A program made the translations under genes and the position numbers. From Microbotryum silenes-acaulis (lineage: Eukaryota; Basidiomycota; Microbotryomycetes; Microbotryales; Microbotryaceae): a stretch of DNA of 64,000 bases. The notes under the pieces are model-generated. The model was not told where the DNA came from, made no database searches, and was given only the letters and a program-made list of their open reading frames with translations. Numbering within the stretch: the first letter of the stretch is position 1; the number at the start of each line of letters is the position of its first letter. Positions 13,001-25,390 of this stretch are shown here, piece after piece. The DNA lies in contig QPFY01000009.1 in assembly GCA_003665825.1 (NCBI GenBank), positions 372,001 to 436,000 of the forward strand. The letters run 5' to 3'.

Positions 13001-13110
13001 GGAAAGGAGTCAGATGACGACAGGGTCACTCTGAGATCGGAGGTCGACGTAGATCCGGCTACGACGAGCCTGGCCACAGCGACGACGAGCCCACAGGCGG
13101 TGATTCGCAT
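10081..13110 (-). CDS. UDP-glucose:glycoprotein glucosyltransferase-like protein lacking the catalytic domain
   Basis: Resembles the lumenal folding-sensor part of UGGT, the ER enzyme that reglucosylates misfolded glycoproteins. Exons are 13110-12977, 12901-12425, 12349-12051, 11981-11523, 11457-11300, 11214-10613 and 10543-10081, giving 863 residues. A signal peptide is visible (MRITACGLVVAVARLVVAGS). UGGT-type blocks follow in order: AYYPFISWL, FVLYGS, RRRAINTVLVHNSVELLASF, TTTIYVITDLDSPQGL, VRINFVHNP and VLDPLSARSQRWVPLLQSL. Full UGGT is about 1,500 residues. Here the chain stops soon after the first beta-sandwich region with no GT24 domain, and ends ...PRDEL, an HDEL-like retrieval signal. 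The exon 5/6 junction is the least certain. It may be a shortened paralogue or a decayed gene. Confidence 0.7.
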
Positions 13111-13646
13111 GGTGATACCAGGCGATACCGTTCCCTTATCGGGGTGAGGTGAAAGAGATGGAGGGCAACGAAAGACTGAAGGAAGGCGAGAAGGGAGAGT
13201 TTAAGGACCGTTGCGTGGAAATGTTCGCTAAGGTACCAGATTGCGAACCCACTGCGCTCGGGCCCCCGCCAGGCACTTTAGGTCACGTGGAACCGCGTCC
13301 CCCGCTAGCATTTAGGAACTCGTCGCGGCTGTAGTTCTTCCTTCAAACTAAGGTCGTTGCAACGCTTCCACCCAGACAGACTTAATACTTTCTCAAATTA
13401 CCTGACCGAGTATCGACTCTTCTCAGGTTCTTTGTCGAGTATAAAGGTCTATACTGGGTCAGTTCAATCTGTTCTCCTTGAAGCTTGTATAATAGAGCGA
13501 CCATTGCGTCTGACATTGGCATGGCAAACGAGCCCCTTCCCCTATGCCTGTGCCGAATACGCGAGTCCTCAAGATGCCAAAATAATGAATTCACTACATC
13601 CTTCTCCAAAATGAACCAAGATGAACACCTGAAACCCCATCCACAT
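13111..13646. promoter_or_regulatory. Intergenic, KU80 3' end / UGGT-like promoter
   Basis: 536 bp with both flanking genes on the minus strand. It should contain the UGGT-like promoter and the KU80 terminator. I see no conserved element or believable gene in it. Confidence 0.45.
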
Positions 13647-16600
13647 TCATTCCTCCTCTGTCACAGGCTCATCATCCTCAGTGACCGGTCCCTCATCGTC
13701 CGTGAACGGCTCTTCATCGATCGCCTCCTCCTTCGTCTCGCCCTTAACCCCTTTCTCATCATCAACCACTACCATTTTCTCATCCCTCTGCGACGTCTCT
13801 TCTTCCTTGACCTGCGTAGACCGCTTCTCCAGTTTTCCCTCCCCATCCTCATCCGTCTCCATCGGTCCCGCACCAAACCCTTGTGGCACAGGCATCGCCA
13901 ACGCCGAAGTCTTGTTCGTCCCCGTTTTACCCATCTCGAGATCCTCTCCCTCGTCTGCGAATAGATCGTTCGGATTCGCACTATGATCGTCTTGTACCGT
14001 CAAAGGCGCTTTACCACGAGCGATGCGTTTTGGTTTAGGAGGTACTGCAAACCGGAAGCGTTAGGTAAGCCTCCGGTCCTTCTTCCCCGGCCAAGCTAGA
14101 CCAAGGAACCCAACTTACCGAGTTTGGTGTCCATCGCCTTCCCCAACTGTTTGATCAAATCACGATTCGCCTCCACAAGATGGGTCGGAGGGTCGAGGTA
14201 CTTTGTCAAAGCCGGATGGACAGGTGGCAACTCGCCTTCCGGATTGGTCAATCGGAACATGAGCGTATTGTTGATATTGTGCGTCGCGGGTGAATACGAG
14301 TCCTGGATGTTGAACCATGATTTGGGTTCGCTGAGCGAAGAAAAGTGGGGAGGAAAGGCGCCGAGTGAGCGAAACGGTTCCAACTCGGTTTCCTGTGTTT
14401 CGACTCACCCGTCCGGACCGGTACCTTCCTCAAGGTTCATCGAATCGACGAACTGATCCATCGTATCCTTTTGTTCCTGTGTGGCGAGGTACTTGTGCTC
14501 CTTGACGATCTTTCCTTTCTGGTTTCGGAACTCGGTCAAGGAGGGGAAGTAGAAGAGCCGCATGTCCTCGGCGAACGGCATCTGTGTGCTCGGTGGACGT
14601 GCCGTCAGCATGTGGTACCAAAGCGAGCGACGGGGAGAGTAGCGGCACGTACGCGGCACCAATAGCAGTATTCCAGCCCCTGCCTAATAACAGGGACCAT
14701 CACGCCCATTTGCGGATCGGGAAAGTTCATCTCGTGCGTCGTACTGTTCCTAGTCCCCCTCCCCACGAAGCGCACGATCGCGGACGATTTGTTCTCGACC
14801 ATGGCGTTGATGAAGGCCGAAAACAACTTTCCTGAACCAGTTTGGCCAACTTGAGCGTGCACGTAGCGAACATCCTCGAGGCGCCAGTCGTAGCGGATCT
14901 AGGTGGAGAGTACGATCGCAATCAGCACCGTCTTTGGGGCCGTTGCGGAGGGCTGTCCACCTACCTGCTTCTGCTTCATGAAACCGACAATCTCCATGCC
15001 CATCTCGAGATATTTGAGCTTCCCCCTCGCCTCATCCATCGATGTCACAGGTACAAGCGTACCACCGAACGCATAAGCATCCGTCAAGTCCGCGTCCGTG
15101 GCATCCCGCAGCTCATCTAGCGAAGGTTGCTCTCCCCTTCCATGGACGAACTCCTTCGCCTTTCCCATAGCAGCTTGGTCGGCTTGCGAGATCTCGAGCG
15201 CTTCTTCGGGATTATCTTGCCTGAGGTAGTAGAATCGCTTCTCACGATTGACGCTGTGGCTCCCCAAATCGTCTTCCGCGGGAAGTTCGAGCCCTTCCTC
15301 CGAGAGGCACCTCTTCAACGACTTGCCCAAATCTCCCAGTCGATACTTGCTCGCGCCTCCGTTCGAGCTCAACGCTGTCGTTGACATGTCGACCGCGGGC
15401 CCCAATTTCGAAGTCGAAGCGACCGGGCTTGCGTTAGCGCTGGCATCGTATCCGTAAGATGCCTTGGCCTTTGGAAACGACTTGATCGACATTTGTTTCA
15501 TCGAAGGCGTCTTGCCGGCCGTGATGGCTTTCTTGACGACGACGTGCATACGGATCGATTCGTCGGGGTGCTCCTTGACGTCCCCCAGTGTCAAGGTCAT
15601 GTTAACGTCAACTGATCTCGTGTCGGATACCACAGGGCGAGAAAGAATCTCAAGGTAACGCGAAAAGGAAACGAGGGTCGAAGGAGGAGGCACATAATTT
15701 TTCGACTCTAGAGGAGTGTTGAGGTCTTCCACAATCTGGCGCCAGTGACTCTCATTCTCGGTCTATGAAGTCACATTCGGAGTCTTGGTCAGTAACACGC
15801 AGGAAGCTGAGGATCATTGCTTGCCCTCCTCACCTTCGTCGTGGACCGAGTGGCATTGGCCGGTACGGGGCTAGGATCATCGACTTGAAAGTTGAAGCCG
15901 CTGCAGAGTCAACTTGGGAGGAGAGGGTAGCATGAGAAAGGGGTTCTTATGATCTCATGGTACAATTTGCGCCAGCTGAATGGATGGGACTTGCATGACG
16001 TGTACGGCGACGCCCTCCTGTTTGAGTGTTTCGACCGTCTCGCGGCAGCGATCCCAGTCGGATGTCGACTCGGCATCGGTGAAGAAATAGATCTCGCGAT
16101 GCGTGTAGGTCGCAAACTTGTCCATGCGTCGTATCTCCTCCAAAGCGAGGATGAGCGCCGAGTGTGCTAAAGGGTGGAAGTAACAGGTGCGGAGAGCAAT
16201 GATCAGCGGTTCGAGTTTACAGCTCGGGCCCCACACCACACCACCACACCGCTTCGGTCCGGTAGTCGGTTCGACTGGTGACCTACCATCAGCCGGATAA
16301 GGATCCTCGCCTTCCTCCGGTTGATCGCCTTGTAGTTGATCGACGACGTGCAGCAGTCCCACGTGCATGTCGGCGGTGAATGGTTGCTGTATGTACATGT
16401 GGCGATATAGAGAAGCGCTCTTGTCAAAGTGGGTGCGCTCGTCTGCGGCCTTGACCTTTTCTTGCGCAAAGAGGACGTTCTTGGTTTTCGGGGCCGCGTA
16501 GGCAAGAATCGAGATGGGAGTTGTTTTGAGTGTTCGCATGATCTGTGCGGGCAAGCTCAGAGGATGAGTTGACGTGAACGTCGAGTGTGCGGCATGCCTC

Positions 16601-16907
16601 GAGCCTACGCCCATGCCCGACGAAGCGATGCACGGTCAATACCAGGAGCAAGACCTACGCGCTGCACGATCTTGGCCTTGATGATCCTCTTGGCCAATTC
16701 GAGCGGTACAAGCTGGAGGGGCGACGAGTTGGGCTCGAGCACCGTCGGCTGGGGGCTGGCCATGGTCGATGAACAATCGACGACGAACAACGCCGCCGAT
16801 CGCGGGTTCTGCGCGTTTGAAAGGCAAGTCGTATCAGGTAGGGCGGAGGGGGGGGCACGGCGATGGAGGTCACGGCGGTGGGAGGCACTTACGATGGTCA
16901 TGGACAT
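13647..16907 (-). CDS. YKU80: Ku80 subunit of the Ku DNA-end-binding complex
   Basis: Nuclear partner of Ku70 that binds DNA ends in non-homologous end joining and at telomeres. Ten exons: 16907-16893, 16808-16659, 16542-16287, 16166-15995, 15900-15834, 15762-14965, 14898-14653, 14581-14409, 14330-14119 and 14044-13647, giving 828 residues. The N-terminal von Willebrand A-type domain shows ALFVVDCSSTM and later EIYFFTDAES. The Ku beta-barrel region includes RFVGRG and MPFAEDMRLFYFP. The C-terminal arm ends in a long acidic, low-complexity tail. The intron 15994-15901 has a GC donor (GCAAGT); using it restores VHVIGFNFQVDDP, whereas reading on gives a stop. The ATG exon is only 15 nt. Confidence 0.92.
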
Positions 16908-17191
16908 GGTGCCAAGTGGTGTGCGCTGCGAGTGGACAGGCAGGCGGGTGAAGCAGAGCGGCGCGTGTCTCGCGCGTCTGGAGCGTCGAGCGTGATGTCA
17001 ACGGGCAGATTAATTAGTTATTCGGGGAGCACAAACACGGCCGAAATTGTAAGTAGTGGCCAGCCAGCGAAACGAAAACGAACCGGAAACGAAACGAGCC
17101 GGGTCAACTCGTCATCGCTACTTGGCTTTCACTTCTTCACGGGGAGATACACGCACCAACACGCCGCACCAGACCTCTATTCTCAGTCAAT
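16908..17191. promoter_or_regulatory. Divergent promoter KU80 / metaxin-like gene
   Basis: 284 bp separate two divergent start codons. I see no recognisable motif beyond mixed G/A-rich tracts. Confidence 0.45.
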
Positions 17192-18195
17192 ATGCCACGT
17201 CTTCCTTCGATCCCGATGCCAGGCTTTGTCGGGTCCTTTTTCTCGCACTTCCCGCTCGTCGTCTACGATGCTCCACCGACCGCGACACCGGCACCGAGCA
17301 AGCCCACTCTCTGGCTACTCGGGCCACCACCAGCGTCTTCCTCGTCCTCGTCAACCGATCTCACCTCTCAACCTCAGTCACTGGACCCTTACAGTCGCTA
17401 CGCTGCGACGTTGGCCCGTTTTTCGCAGCTCGACTCGGTCAAGGTCAGGTGGTGTTCGAGTCCCTTGGGAGCGCCCCAAAGCCGACTACCCGCATTGCAC
17501 CTCCCCAACGGCGATCTTCTATCACGGGATGAGATTCCCAACTGGTTTCAACAGCAGCAGCAAGAGCACAAGTCAAAGCATTCGCGCTCGTCTTCCCCTA
17601 CTTCGAGCTCGAGCGCACCGAGTGGTGGTGACGTCGAAGCGAGCCGATTGGCGTACCTGTCCCTGATCGAATCGACCCTCTTACCCGCCCTCCTATCATC
17701 TCTGTACCTCTCTTCAAAACCCGTCCCCCTCGTCCCTTCGACCGCATCTCCGTACCTGACCTCGCTCGTACACAGCCTCTCGAGCCGCTCCGAAAGGACC
17801 GAACGAATCAAGCAGATCAAGGCATTGCAGGCACGTCACCACGTCGGATTCGAGGCCGGCTTGGACGTTGAAAAGGTCGAGTTGGGCGCCAAGGAGACGA
17901 TCGAAGCGGTCGAGGTCAAGATGGCGTCGATGAAGAAGAGTTCGTGGTGGGATGGGAGCGAGTGAGTGGCTTTTTCTGGGATGGGTCTCCGAGGGGTAGA
18001 GCTCTGAAGTCGTATGCTGACTCTACGCCAAACAAATCTGCTGCTCTCAGATCAGCAACGGATCTCGACGCATGGCTGTACACATGCTTGTCGATCGTGT
18101 TGGACCTGCCCAGGAACGAGACGACGAGGTCGCTCAAGGACCAACTGGAGCAAGCACCGACACTGATGAAATGGGTACAGGAAAGACAGGTATGA
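17192..18195 (+). CDS. Metaxin/Sam37-like mitochondrial outer-membrane protein
   Basis: Probably the Sam37/metaxin subunit of the SAM complex that inserts beta-barrel proteins into the outer mitochondrial membrane. Exons 17192-17961 and 18051-18195 give 304 residues. The fold is GST-like. The N-terminal part contains LPALHLPNGDLLSRDEIPNWF-type sequence (positions ~100-121), the metaxin 'choose from an address-like product' block. The helical part has AYLSLIESTLLPALLSSLYL, and the C-terminal exon SATDLDAWLYTCLSIVLDLP corresponds to the metaxin signature around a conserved Asp. A Q-rich run (QQQQQ) and Ser-rich linkers sit in between. No TM helix follows; the chain ends WVQERQV. The assignment rests on pattern, not alignment. 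Confidence 0.6.
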
Positions 18196-18893
18196 TCGCT
18201 TGATCTAGTAGATGTGCATCGAGTGTAGCAATGTATCGCATCCCAACTCGGAACACGTCTCGATGCGATGTGCTGTGTCCAAGATTGAGAGCATTGAGAA
18301 TTCAGATTCTTGGAGGTCATAACGAGCCATTTCACCCCCGCTCACGCGACCAACGGCGATCTCGACTCTCGTCTGATTCCGCTTCTCCCTCCACCCGTGT
18401 TCGAGCCATCGGACGGCTCTCCGATACCACACGCAACCAGGGTGAGTACGCGATCATCGTAGCATTACGTCCCCTCGCGATCAAGTCTTGTGCAGCGTCG
18501 CGTATGGAGGCTCCGCGTGTGCCGCCACCTGCACGATACTTGGCGCCAGCAGGGAAAGCTTGTCGTGGATGACATATGATCATCATCGGTTCCTGGATCA
18601 CGCACTGGGTTACATCCGAGCATGATGTAGTAACTCGACCGCACGCTTGTCGCCGCTCGCCTCTCCTCATCAGGGACACTGGCTCGTACGGACAACCGCC
18701 CATCACGAGCCATGCCACCCTCTCATGTTCGAACCTTATGAAAGCTGACCACCAAGCTCATCTTTACGATCCTGCGCTGTACACAGATCGGCATCGTTCC
18801 TCTCCTTTCCATCGTACGCCGTGACCTCGATCGCCCAACTCCGAACTCTGTCGCCTCAGCTTCACCTTGAGTACCATCACCCTCAACTCCAAC
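18196..18893. other. Intergenic, metaxin-like / UBC9
   Basis: 698 bp upstream of UBC9 and downstream of the metaxin-like gene, both plus strand. Open frames on either strand here show no domain or fungal codon pattern. It presumably holds the UBC9 promoter. Confidence 0.45.
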
Positions 18894-19935
18894 ATGGCGG
18901 CGAACGGCATCTGCCAAATCCGTCTCCAAGAAGAACGAAAACAATGGCGCAAGGACCACCCCTACGTGCGTAATCGATTTGGGGAATCCCTCGGCTCTCC
19001 TCTTTCCTGATGTCAAAAAAAAAAAAAAAAAAACCTCATCGCCCCTCTGTGTTGTGCTATCCGGAGCTCACAGGGTTTCTGGGCTCGTCCTCAAAAAAAA
19101 GGCAATGAGTTGGACCTCATGACCTGGGACGTCGGAATTCCCGGCAAGGATGGCGTGAGTTACATGTTTTTACGTTGTCTGCGATCGACCTCTGACTCTC
19201 GGCGATGTCCCTGCCGCACAGACGATTTGGGCTGATGGCGTGTTCAAGCTGCAGATGATCTTTCCCGAAGGTGTGTGGCTTCCGAATCAGTTCCATATGC
19301 AGGTACTGATATAGGCTTGCGACCTCACCCCCAGACTACCCCTCCAAGCCTCCCAAGTGTTCGTCTCGGGCCAGCGCGATGTGATCGCTCATACTGGCAA
19401 AACCCCTCTGAGGTGCTCATACCCAACCTCGCATTCTCGATTATACAGGCAAATTCGTTCCTCCGCTCTTCCACCCCAATGTCTACCCCTCCGGAACAGT
19501 CTGTCGTACGTCTAGTCCCTTTCTCTCCCCCTCCAATCTCTTGACAAACTCACCGACCCGCATCCCAATCCTCGCACTCACAGTCTCGATCCTCAACGAA
19601 GAAAAAGCCTGGAAGCCGGCTTTGACGGTCAAGCAAATCCTACTCGGGATCCAAGACTTGCTCGATGCGCCGAACGCGGATGACCCGGCCCAATTGGATG
19701 CGTACCAGTTATTCAAGTATGTTGAGGCCCCATTCTTTGAATCCGTGGGTGGTGATCGGGGGCACTGACGTTTGTTTTACTATGGTCTCGACGTACTTTA
19801 GGAAGGACCGAGTAGCCTATGAGTGAGTCGAGAGCGATGCTTCGTCCCACTTTGGAAGAACACGACTGATCGCCTAACGCTTCACCCAATAGGAAACGCA
19901 TTCGACAACAAGCGAGGGACAACGTACCCAAATGA
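18894..19935 (+). CDS. UBC9: SUMO-conjugating enzyme E2 Ubc9
   Basis: E2 enzyme that takes SUMO from the Aos1-Uba2 E1 and passes it to lysines, mostly in the nucleus. Eight short exons: 18894-18965, 19074-19154, 19222-19270, 19335-19358 (24 nt), 19449-19505, 19584-19716, 19802-19822 (21 nt) and 19893-19935, giving 159 residues, the normal Ubc9 size. Diagnostic stretches are [28 protein letters not shown], the HPN motif [16 protein letters not shown] with the active-site cysteine, [11 protein letters not shown] and [11 protein letters not shown]. The donor of intron 19359-19448 (gttcgt) is weak but needed to keep frame. Intron 1 contains a run of 19 A. It is convergent with the deubiquitinase gene. 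Confidence 0.96.
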
Positions 19936-20652
19936 ACGAATCGAACCAAGACCATTTTTTTCCTTCTCCCTTTCTTTCGGTCCTGTTCAAACTGGTTCTC
20001 GGGTTTCCTTGTTCCTGACGAGAACAACCCATTCGCTTGAGGCGTAGCATAAGCGACGGTCTCGACGATTTGTGATGGCACTTTTCGTGATCTTCATCTT
20101 TAGCAGTCCTTTCGGAACCTGATAAAAAAAATGTGAACAAGATGGTCATCGATAGGGATATGGTGCGATTCGATTGCAAACACAAAAACAATCAGCCCCT
20201 TGAAACAAGGTTCACACGATAGCACCTAAAAATGAAACGTTTTCAGCCGCAATAAGGGAACTTGCATCCCAGGTTGTGCGGATGATTTAATGATCAACAG
20301 GGTAGATAAAGTTTCGTAAGTTGAGCCGAGCTGGGCATGCTCACTCACTCTTGGGAGTCTTGGACTAGGACATCGCTGGTGCGACTCGTTCTTGACGGAC
20401 GCGGGGGTTCAATCGTCGTTGTGGGCGAGGGGGCAATGATGCTGATGATCACGGGAAGTTGGGCATGATGAGAGATAAGAGGGAGAGAAAGCAATGGACG
20501 ACCGAGCTCGAGACGCGCCCCTAAGGGTGGTGCGACCGAGGAGGACGAAATTTTCGCAGAGCAAGGGACCAGAAAGGTGCCCCAAAACCTGCATTGCAAG
20601 TAGAACAATCGAACACCAAATAAATTCAACCCCATCGCCAATCTCACGGCCC
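19936..20652. other. Convergent 3' intergenic region UBC9 / USP
   Basis: 717 bp between two converging stop codons. I see A/T-rich stretches but no gene. Frames such as 20345-20821 (-) lack any domain. Confidence 0.45.
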
Positions 20653-23600
20653 CTACTGCCGAAGAGCCAAGTAAAGTATGTACGCCGACTTGTTGCCTTC
20701 GACGATCCGAGGGTCCACAGGCGTGACCTTGGAATCGCCGATGTTGTACCAGTCGCGGCCGTTGCGCACGTAGGCTGTGCTGTATGGTTAAACAAGCCAA
20801 CAAAGGATAGGTGAGCAACATTTCCGCCTCAGCGCATGTTAAAGGGCGAAGGTGACTGACTAGTGACCCGAACTGAGGTTGCCATAATGGTTTGTTACGC
20901 CAAACAGATCGTACACGTAGCCTTTAGGAGGCACCTTGCTGCTCGAGGCGTTCGATCGCATATCCATCAACGGTGGTGGGATGAAGGGGGTGAGGTCCAG
21001 TCCAAATAAGGGGTATTGCACAAACGTTTCGATCTGTACATCATCGCGGGATACGTCAGCTTGCTTTTCCTTCCTCCCTTATTTTCGGATCGGGTTACGA
21101 ACCTTATCACTGAACGGCCCATGGAACGAGAACCTCTTGAGGTGGATGACAAGGATCGGCGGTAACCTCGACAGCGACAGCTTCTTGGTCGCCTTGCGGT
21201 TCGTCTTGCAGCGTGGGCAGAACCACGCATCGTCCTTGTCGAGAATCTCTTCCCGTACGAAGCCTTGAATGCATTCATAGAGCGTCGTTTTCGTGATGCC
21301 CCGACCGGAAGGGATCGGGATCGAGAGGGGCATAAAGGTCTGTGAAGAGCGTGTTTGTAAGTCACGAAAGATCGCCTTATGTTTCAAGCTGAGAGTTTAG
21401 CTCACATTATATGTCGTCGACGTCTTGCCACAGGTCAAGCACTTGAGCTGATTCCTAAACTGGCCCTGGAAGCACTGCACGACGAAACTATCGTTCCTCA
21501 TCTTGTAAATGTCCCACTCGCGATCACTCATCAACTGCGGCGGCAGCGTCTCGAGGTCGTGTTCCCGATCGGGGGTCATCTCGATCGGTGCGGGTTTGTT
21601 GGTCACATAGTTGAGGTCCTCGTGCAAGCCGTCGAGGAGGAAACCGAGGAACTCTTGCGCGTCGTGCTGATCCGATCCTCGAAATTGGGGGGCGAACCGA
21701 CAGATGTTTTCCCGGAAGGTGACGGGGGACAAGAACATGTATTGCTGGGCCCAGATGGCGCGGATCAACTCCGACACCGCATCGGCCAGGGCACCTCGGG
21801 TCCCTAGAGGGTTCGTGAAGTTGATGTCGCGTTGATAAGTTCGGTCCTTGAAGTAGTGCGCAAAAGGGATCGCGGCCGAGAGGCACTGTATGGTCGAGTT
21901 CATGTAACAAGTGTTGCCAAGATTCTTAAGCCCCGTGAGCCCAACCGCGTTGTTGTCGAACGAGAAGTTGCTTGGGAAGTTGGAGTGGTTCGACGAATAC
22001 GAGTTGATCGAGACGCCCGTGTAGGACGAATTGGACCGCTGAGGGGCGGCGCGAACCGCAGGTGGCCGAGTCAAGGGCGCGGGGGGCAAGGCCGGGGCGG
22101 CCGAGGGTCGCATGCTACCCGTAGGAGGCGGAAGGCTGGGGAGCGCTCTCCCGTGCAATTGAGGATAGTCGATCGACCCTCGAGGGCTGAACAAGCTCGA
22201 GCTTTGCGAGTGTAGATCGCCGTAGCTGTCGAACGTTCGACTCATTGTCGGCGACCCGTTCTGGGACGGACTGGGGTAAGAGAGCGATCGTGAGGAAGAC
22301 ATTCCGTTGAGGTAAGGTTGCGGAGGGTGAGGGGAGTAGGCTGTTGTCGATGAAGAGGGGTTGTAGCCCGAGCTGACGTATCCCGAGTCGAAAGAGGGCC
22401 GCACGGTCGATGGCTGCGCAGCCTGAGGTGGCATCGTCAATCGCGGTGATATGAGACCCGAACCGAGTGCCCCCGCAGACGAAGGCATCGATGAAGAGCT
22501 CGCAAAGCTTGACGACGAGGGCGCACTGAAGAAGCCATTCGACGAGAACGTCGGCGAGCCAGCGTTGAAACTGGGCGTTCCAGCCCCGTTCCTCATGACC
22601 GTCGTCCCCCCCGGGTTGGTGACGACGGATGTCTTGCGATTGGCCCTCTTCAGCTCGTCTCGATTCAGATTGCTTTCGCTCCCTGCGCTCCCTCTCCGCT
22701 CGCTCGGGCCCGTTGCAGCGCGAAGTCCATCCCCTTCTGCCCCTTTGCTGCTAACGTGCATTTCCCAAGCCTCCCACCCACCCTTGAGCAACACCGGTTG
22801 CCGCTTGAGGCTCTTTTGGAACTCCCTCTCGTAGATCGCGGCGACGAGGTTCCACAGCACCCTCTGAGCTTCCGACGAGGTCGAATGCGGTGCAAGGGTC
22901 GGCAACGTCGTGGATGCTCGATCGTAGATGATGACGACATCATAGCAGTTCCTTGCAGCGAACAGGCGTTGCTCGTGATTCGGCGAAAGGGTCAAAGCCG
23001 ACTCGAGGTCGCTCGACGATATCCCGTTCCGCAAGATGATCGGTTCGAGACAAACGCTTTCGCCCATGATTCGACCTCGAGAATACTCTTCTCGACTCCG
23101 AACGTCGAGGAGCAGAACCCGAGGACCTCGATCCGACTCGGCGAGCGCTTGGTGAAGGTAGTGATGCAGGGCCATCGGTGTGACCTCATTTGTGAAGGGG
23201 ATGTCGAAATGCCGTGTCGAGCCCGATGACGGCGGAGCAGGAGGGGGTCGAGAGAGCAAAGAGGTCGAGTCGGAAGAGCCGGAGCGAGCGCGCGAGCTCG
23301 GTTGTGAAGAGGATGAAGAAGATGGCAATGGAGGTGGTGGTGCCGCTCTTCGACCCCCGGGGACGAGTGCGGAAGGTAGATCGGGTCGGGGAGGCGGTGT
23401 AGAGGGATAACCCGATGTGGATGCCGAGGTCGAGGGCCGTAGTGGAGCTAAGAAGCCGCTGGGAACAATCGAACCCCCACCCGCTTTTGCCCCGGGTTCG
23501 AAGGACGGTATAGCCGGGAAAGAGTAGTTGGAACCGCTCAGCTTTTCGAAATCGTCGAGGCCGGGGAAGCGACTGTCGAAAGTCGCACCCGTCGGGGACG

Positions 23601-24891
23601 GCGACGCTTCATTGGACCAAGCGCTCGAACTGGACCCAAAGCCGTTTCCCGCTGCTATTCCATCATTGTAGAGCTCGTTCCGATCGTTCAACTGTGGAAT
23701 GACAGGTGGCGCGCTTCCTGTTCGTTCGACAGCTTTGCCCGAGACAAAGTCGACTCTCCTCGTCGCCGAAGAGGACGGATCGAATCCGTCGAGATCGGGA
23801 GTCTGCAGTGCTTTCGGTGCGGCAGCATGCCGCAGCGCCATTGGTAAAGGAACCGGACGTGGTATTGAGGTTTGACCTGCGCCATTCGTCGGCCTCGCGT
23901 TGTTCATGGCCATTCCAGATGCTCGCAAGTTGGCTAGTCGCTCCGTGATGGAAATGACCGGAGCAGGGGTGGGCCCGACCTCAGAGGATGATCTGCATCA
24001 CAACGTGACCTCGATGGGTCAGAAATCCGACAACTTGCTTATGCAGCCCAAATCCAGCATTCCTTGCTCACCCGCTGGCGTGAACAGACGAGTCAATCGT
24101 GTCCCGAGATATCGAAGCTCTGGAGGTGCTCGCGGTCGCGTCGCTCCGATGCAACGTTTTCTGGCCCAGGGCCCCAAATCGATCGTTCCATTCCCGTTCC
24201 GTCTGTTCGAGCCATGCGACCATCTCGGGCTGTACGCTCGACATGCGCGACAGTTGCTGTACGGAGACGCGCGGAAGTGTGGAGGTGTGAACTCGTGTCA
24301 GCTCAAGGTGGGGGTGAGACACAGCTTGGGGAAGCAGAGCGTTCGAAGTGGACTAGCACTGACCTGCTCGACCTCTCCGAATAGAGCCTTGTCAGCGGTT
24401 GACATATTTCTGTATCCTGGATGTGCTCGTGCTAGTTTAGAGAACCTGTAGTCGAGCGAGAAGAGCCGAGTTAGCCGCCGTCGTCATGGTCGGGGGTCGT
24501 GTGGGTCGTCATCGTCATCACATCGCGGATTCTCCGTCAAATACCAGACCCTCTTGGCACTCCACAATCACCTCGAACACAACCCTTATCTCATCCCTTG
24601 ACCATCTTTCCAGAGGACCTCCTATCCCGATAGCAGATCCCGACAAGCTGACCAAGACACTCACTCCGCTCCCATCCTGGCCGCGACATACGCCGCCTCG
24701 ATTTGTCTCGCATCCGACCTAGGCGGTTTCCCCACCATCCAATGCTGGTGACTCGTATCAAACGCCTGTTTCGCTTTCGTCAGCCACGCTTTGACGGTGT
24801 GCGGCTGCGAGGTGAAGGGCGTGACGTCGGCTTGTCGCTTCAAGGTCGCCAAGGGCGTCGGCGCTCGCGAACTGCTCGAGTCATCGGCCAT
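20653..24891 (-). CDS. Ubiquitin carboxyl-terminal hydrolase, Doa4/USP8-like (MIT-like + rhodanese + USP)
   Basis: Cysteine protease that removes ubiquitin, probably at endosomes as Doa4/USP8 relatives do. Exons are 24891-24665, 24445-24364, 24256-24072, 23992-21406, 21339-21103, 21033-20861 and 20779-20653, giving 1,205 residues. The N-terminal helical part (KAWLTKAKQAFDTSHQHW ... AYVAARMGAEFSKLARAHPGY) looks like the USP8-type MIT/dimerisation domain and appears only after joining exons 1 and 2. A rhodanese-like domain follows (VLLLDVRSREEYSRGRI), then a long Ser/Pro-rich linker. The USP domain has the Cys box GLTGLKNLGNTCYMNSTIQC, a zinc pair (CLTCGK ... CPRCKT) and the His box NHYGNLSSGHYTAYV. 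The Cys, His and zinc ligands are all present. Confidence 0.92.
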
Positions 24892-25390
24892 GTTGCTTTG
24901 GCGCTTGATGCGGACACTGCCCACAGGAGGGATGAGGGCGTTTCCCCTGGAGAGGCGAACGTGTGCCTGCGCGCTCGCGCCGAGCGACAAAGTGGTGGAT
25001 GGAGCGAGAGACAGCCGGGGTGATCGACGACGAGGACGGTGTGGGATGTGGCCGAGCGCTGTAAGAGACCGGCGGCCCGCGTCATCACAAGCGCTCGGCT
25101 CAATTTCCATTCCCAGAAATCACCCGAGAGCTCAGGGAAAATGCATTTCGCTTCAGTGATTGTCATTGACCATGTCTACGTTGGTAGTGACTCATATTGC
25201 CCATCGAGTTGATTGAGATGCAGTTTTGAGAATTGTTCCCTCACAAGGCAGGGTTTTCGTCTCATTCCGCCGAGCGGAGGTCGCACCAACTCAGCTCATA
25301 ACCGCACTGTAATTGAGCCTGCGCATTCCAGCCATACGTGCTACAACAACAACCCCAAGTTGCGATTCCTCCTTCGACTCCTGTGCAGTC
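24892..25390. promoter_or_regulatory. Intergenic upstream of the deubiquitinase
   Basis: 499 bp between the stop of the UBL-WLM gene and the start of the deubiquitinase, both on the minus strand. The open frames continuing upstream of 24891 look like read-through rather than coding sequence. Confidence 0.4.
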
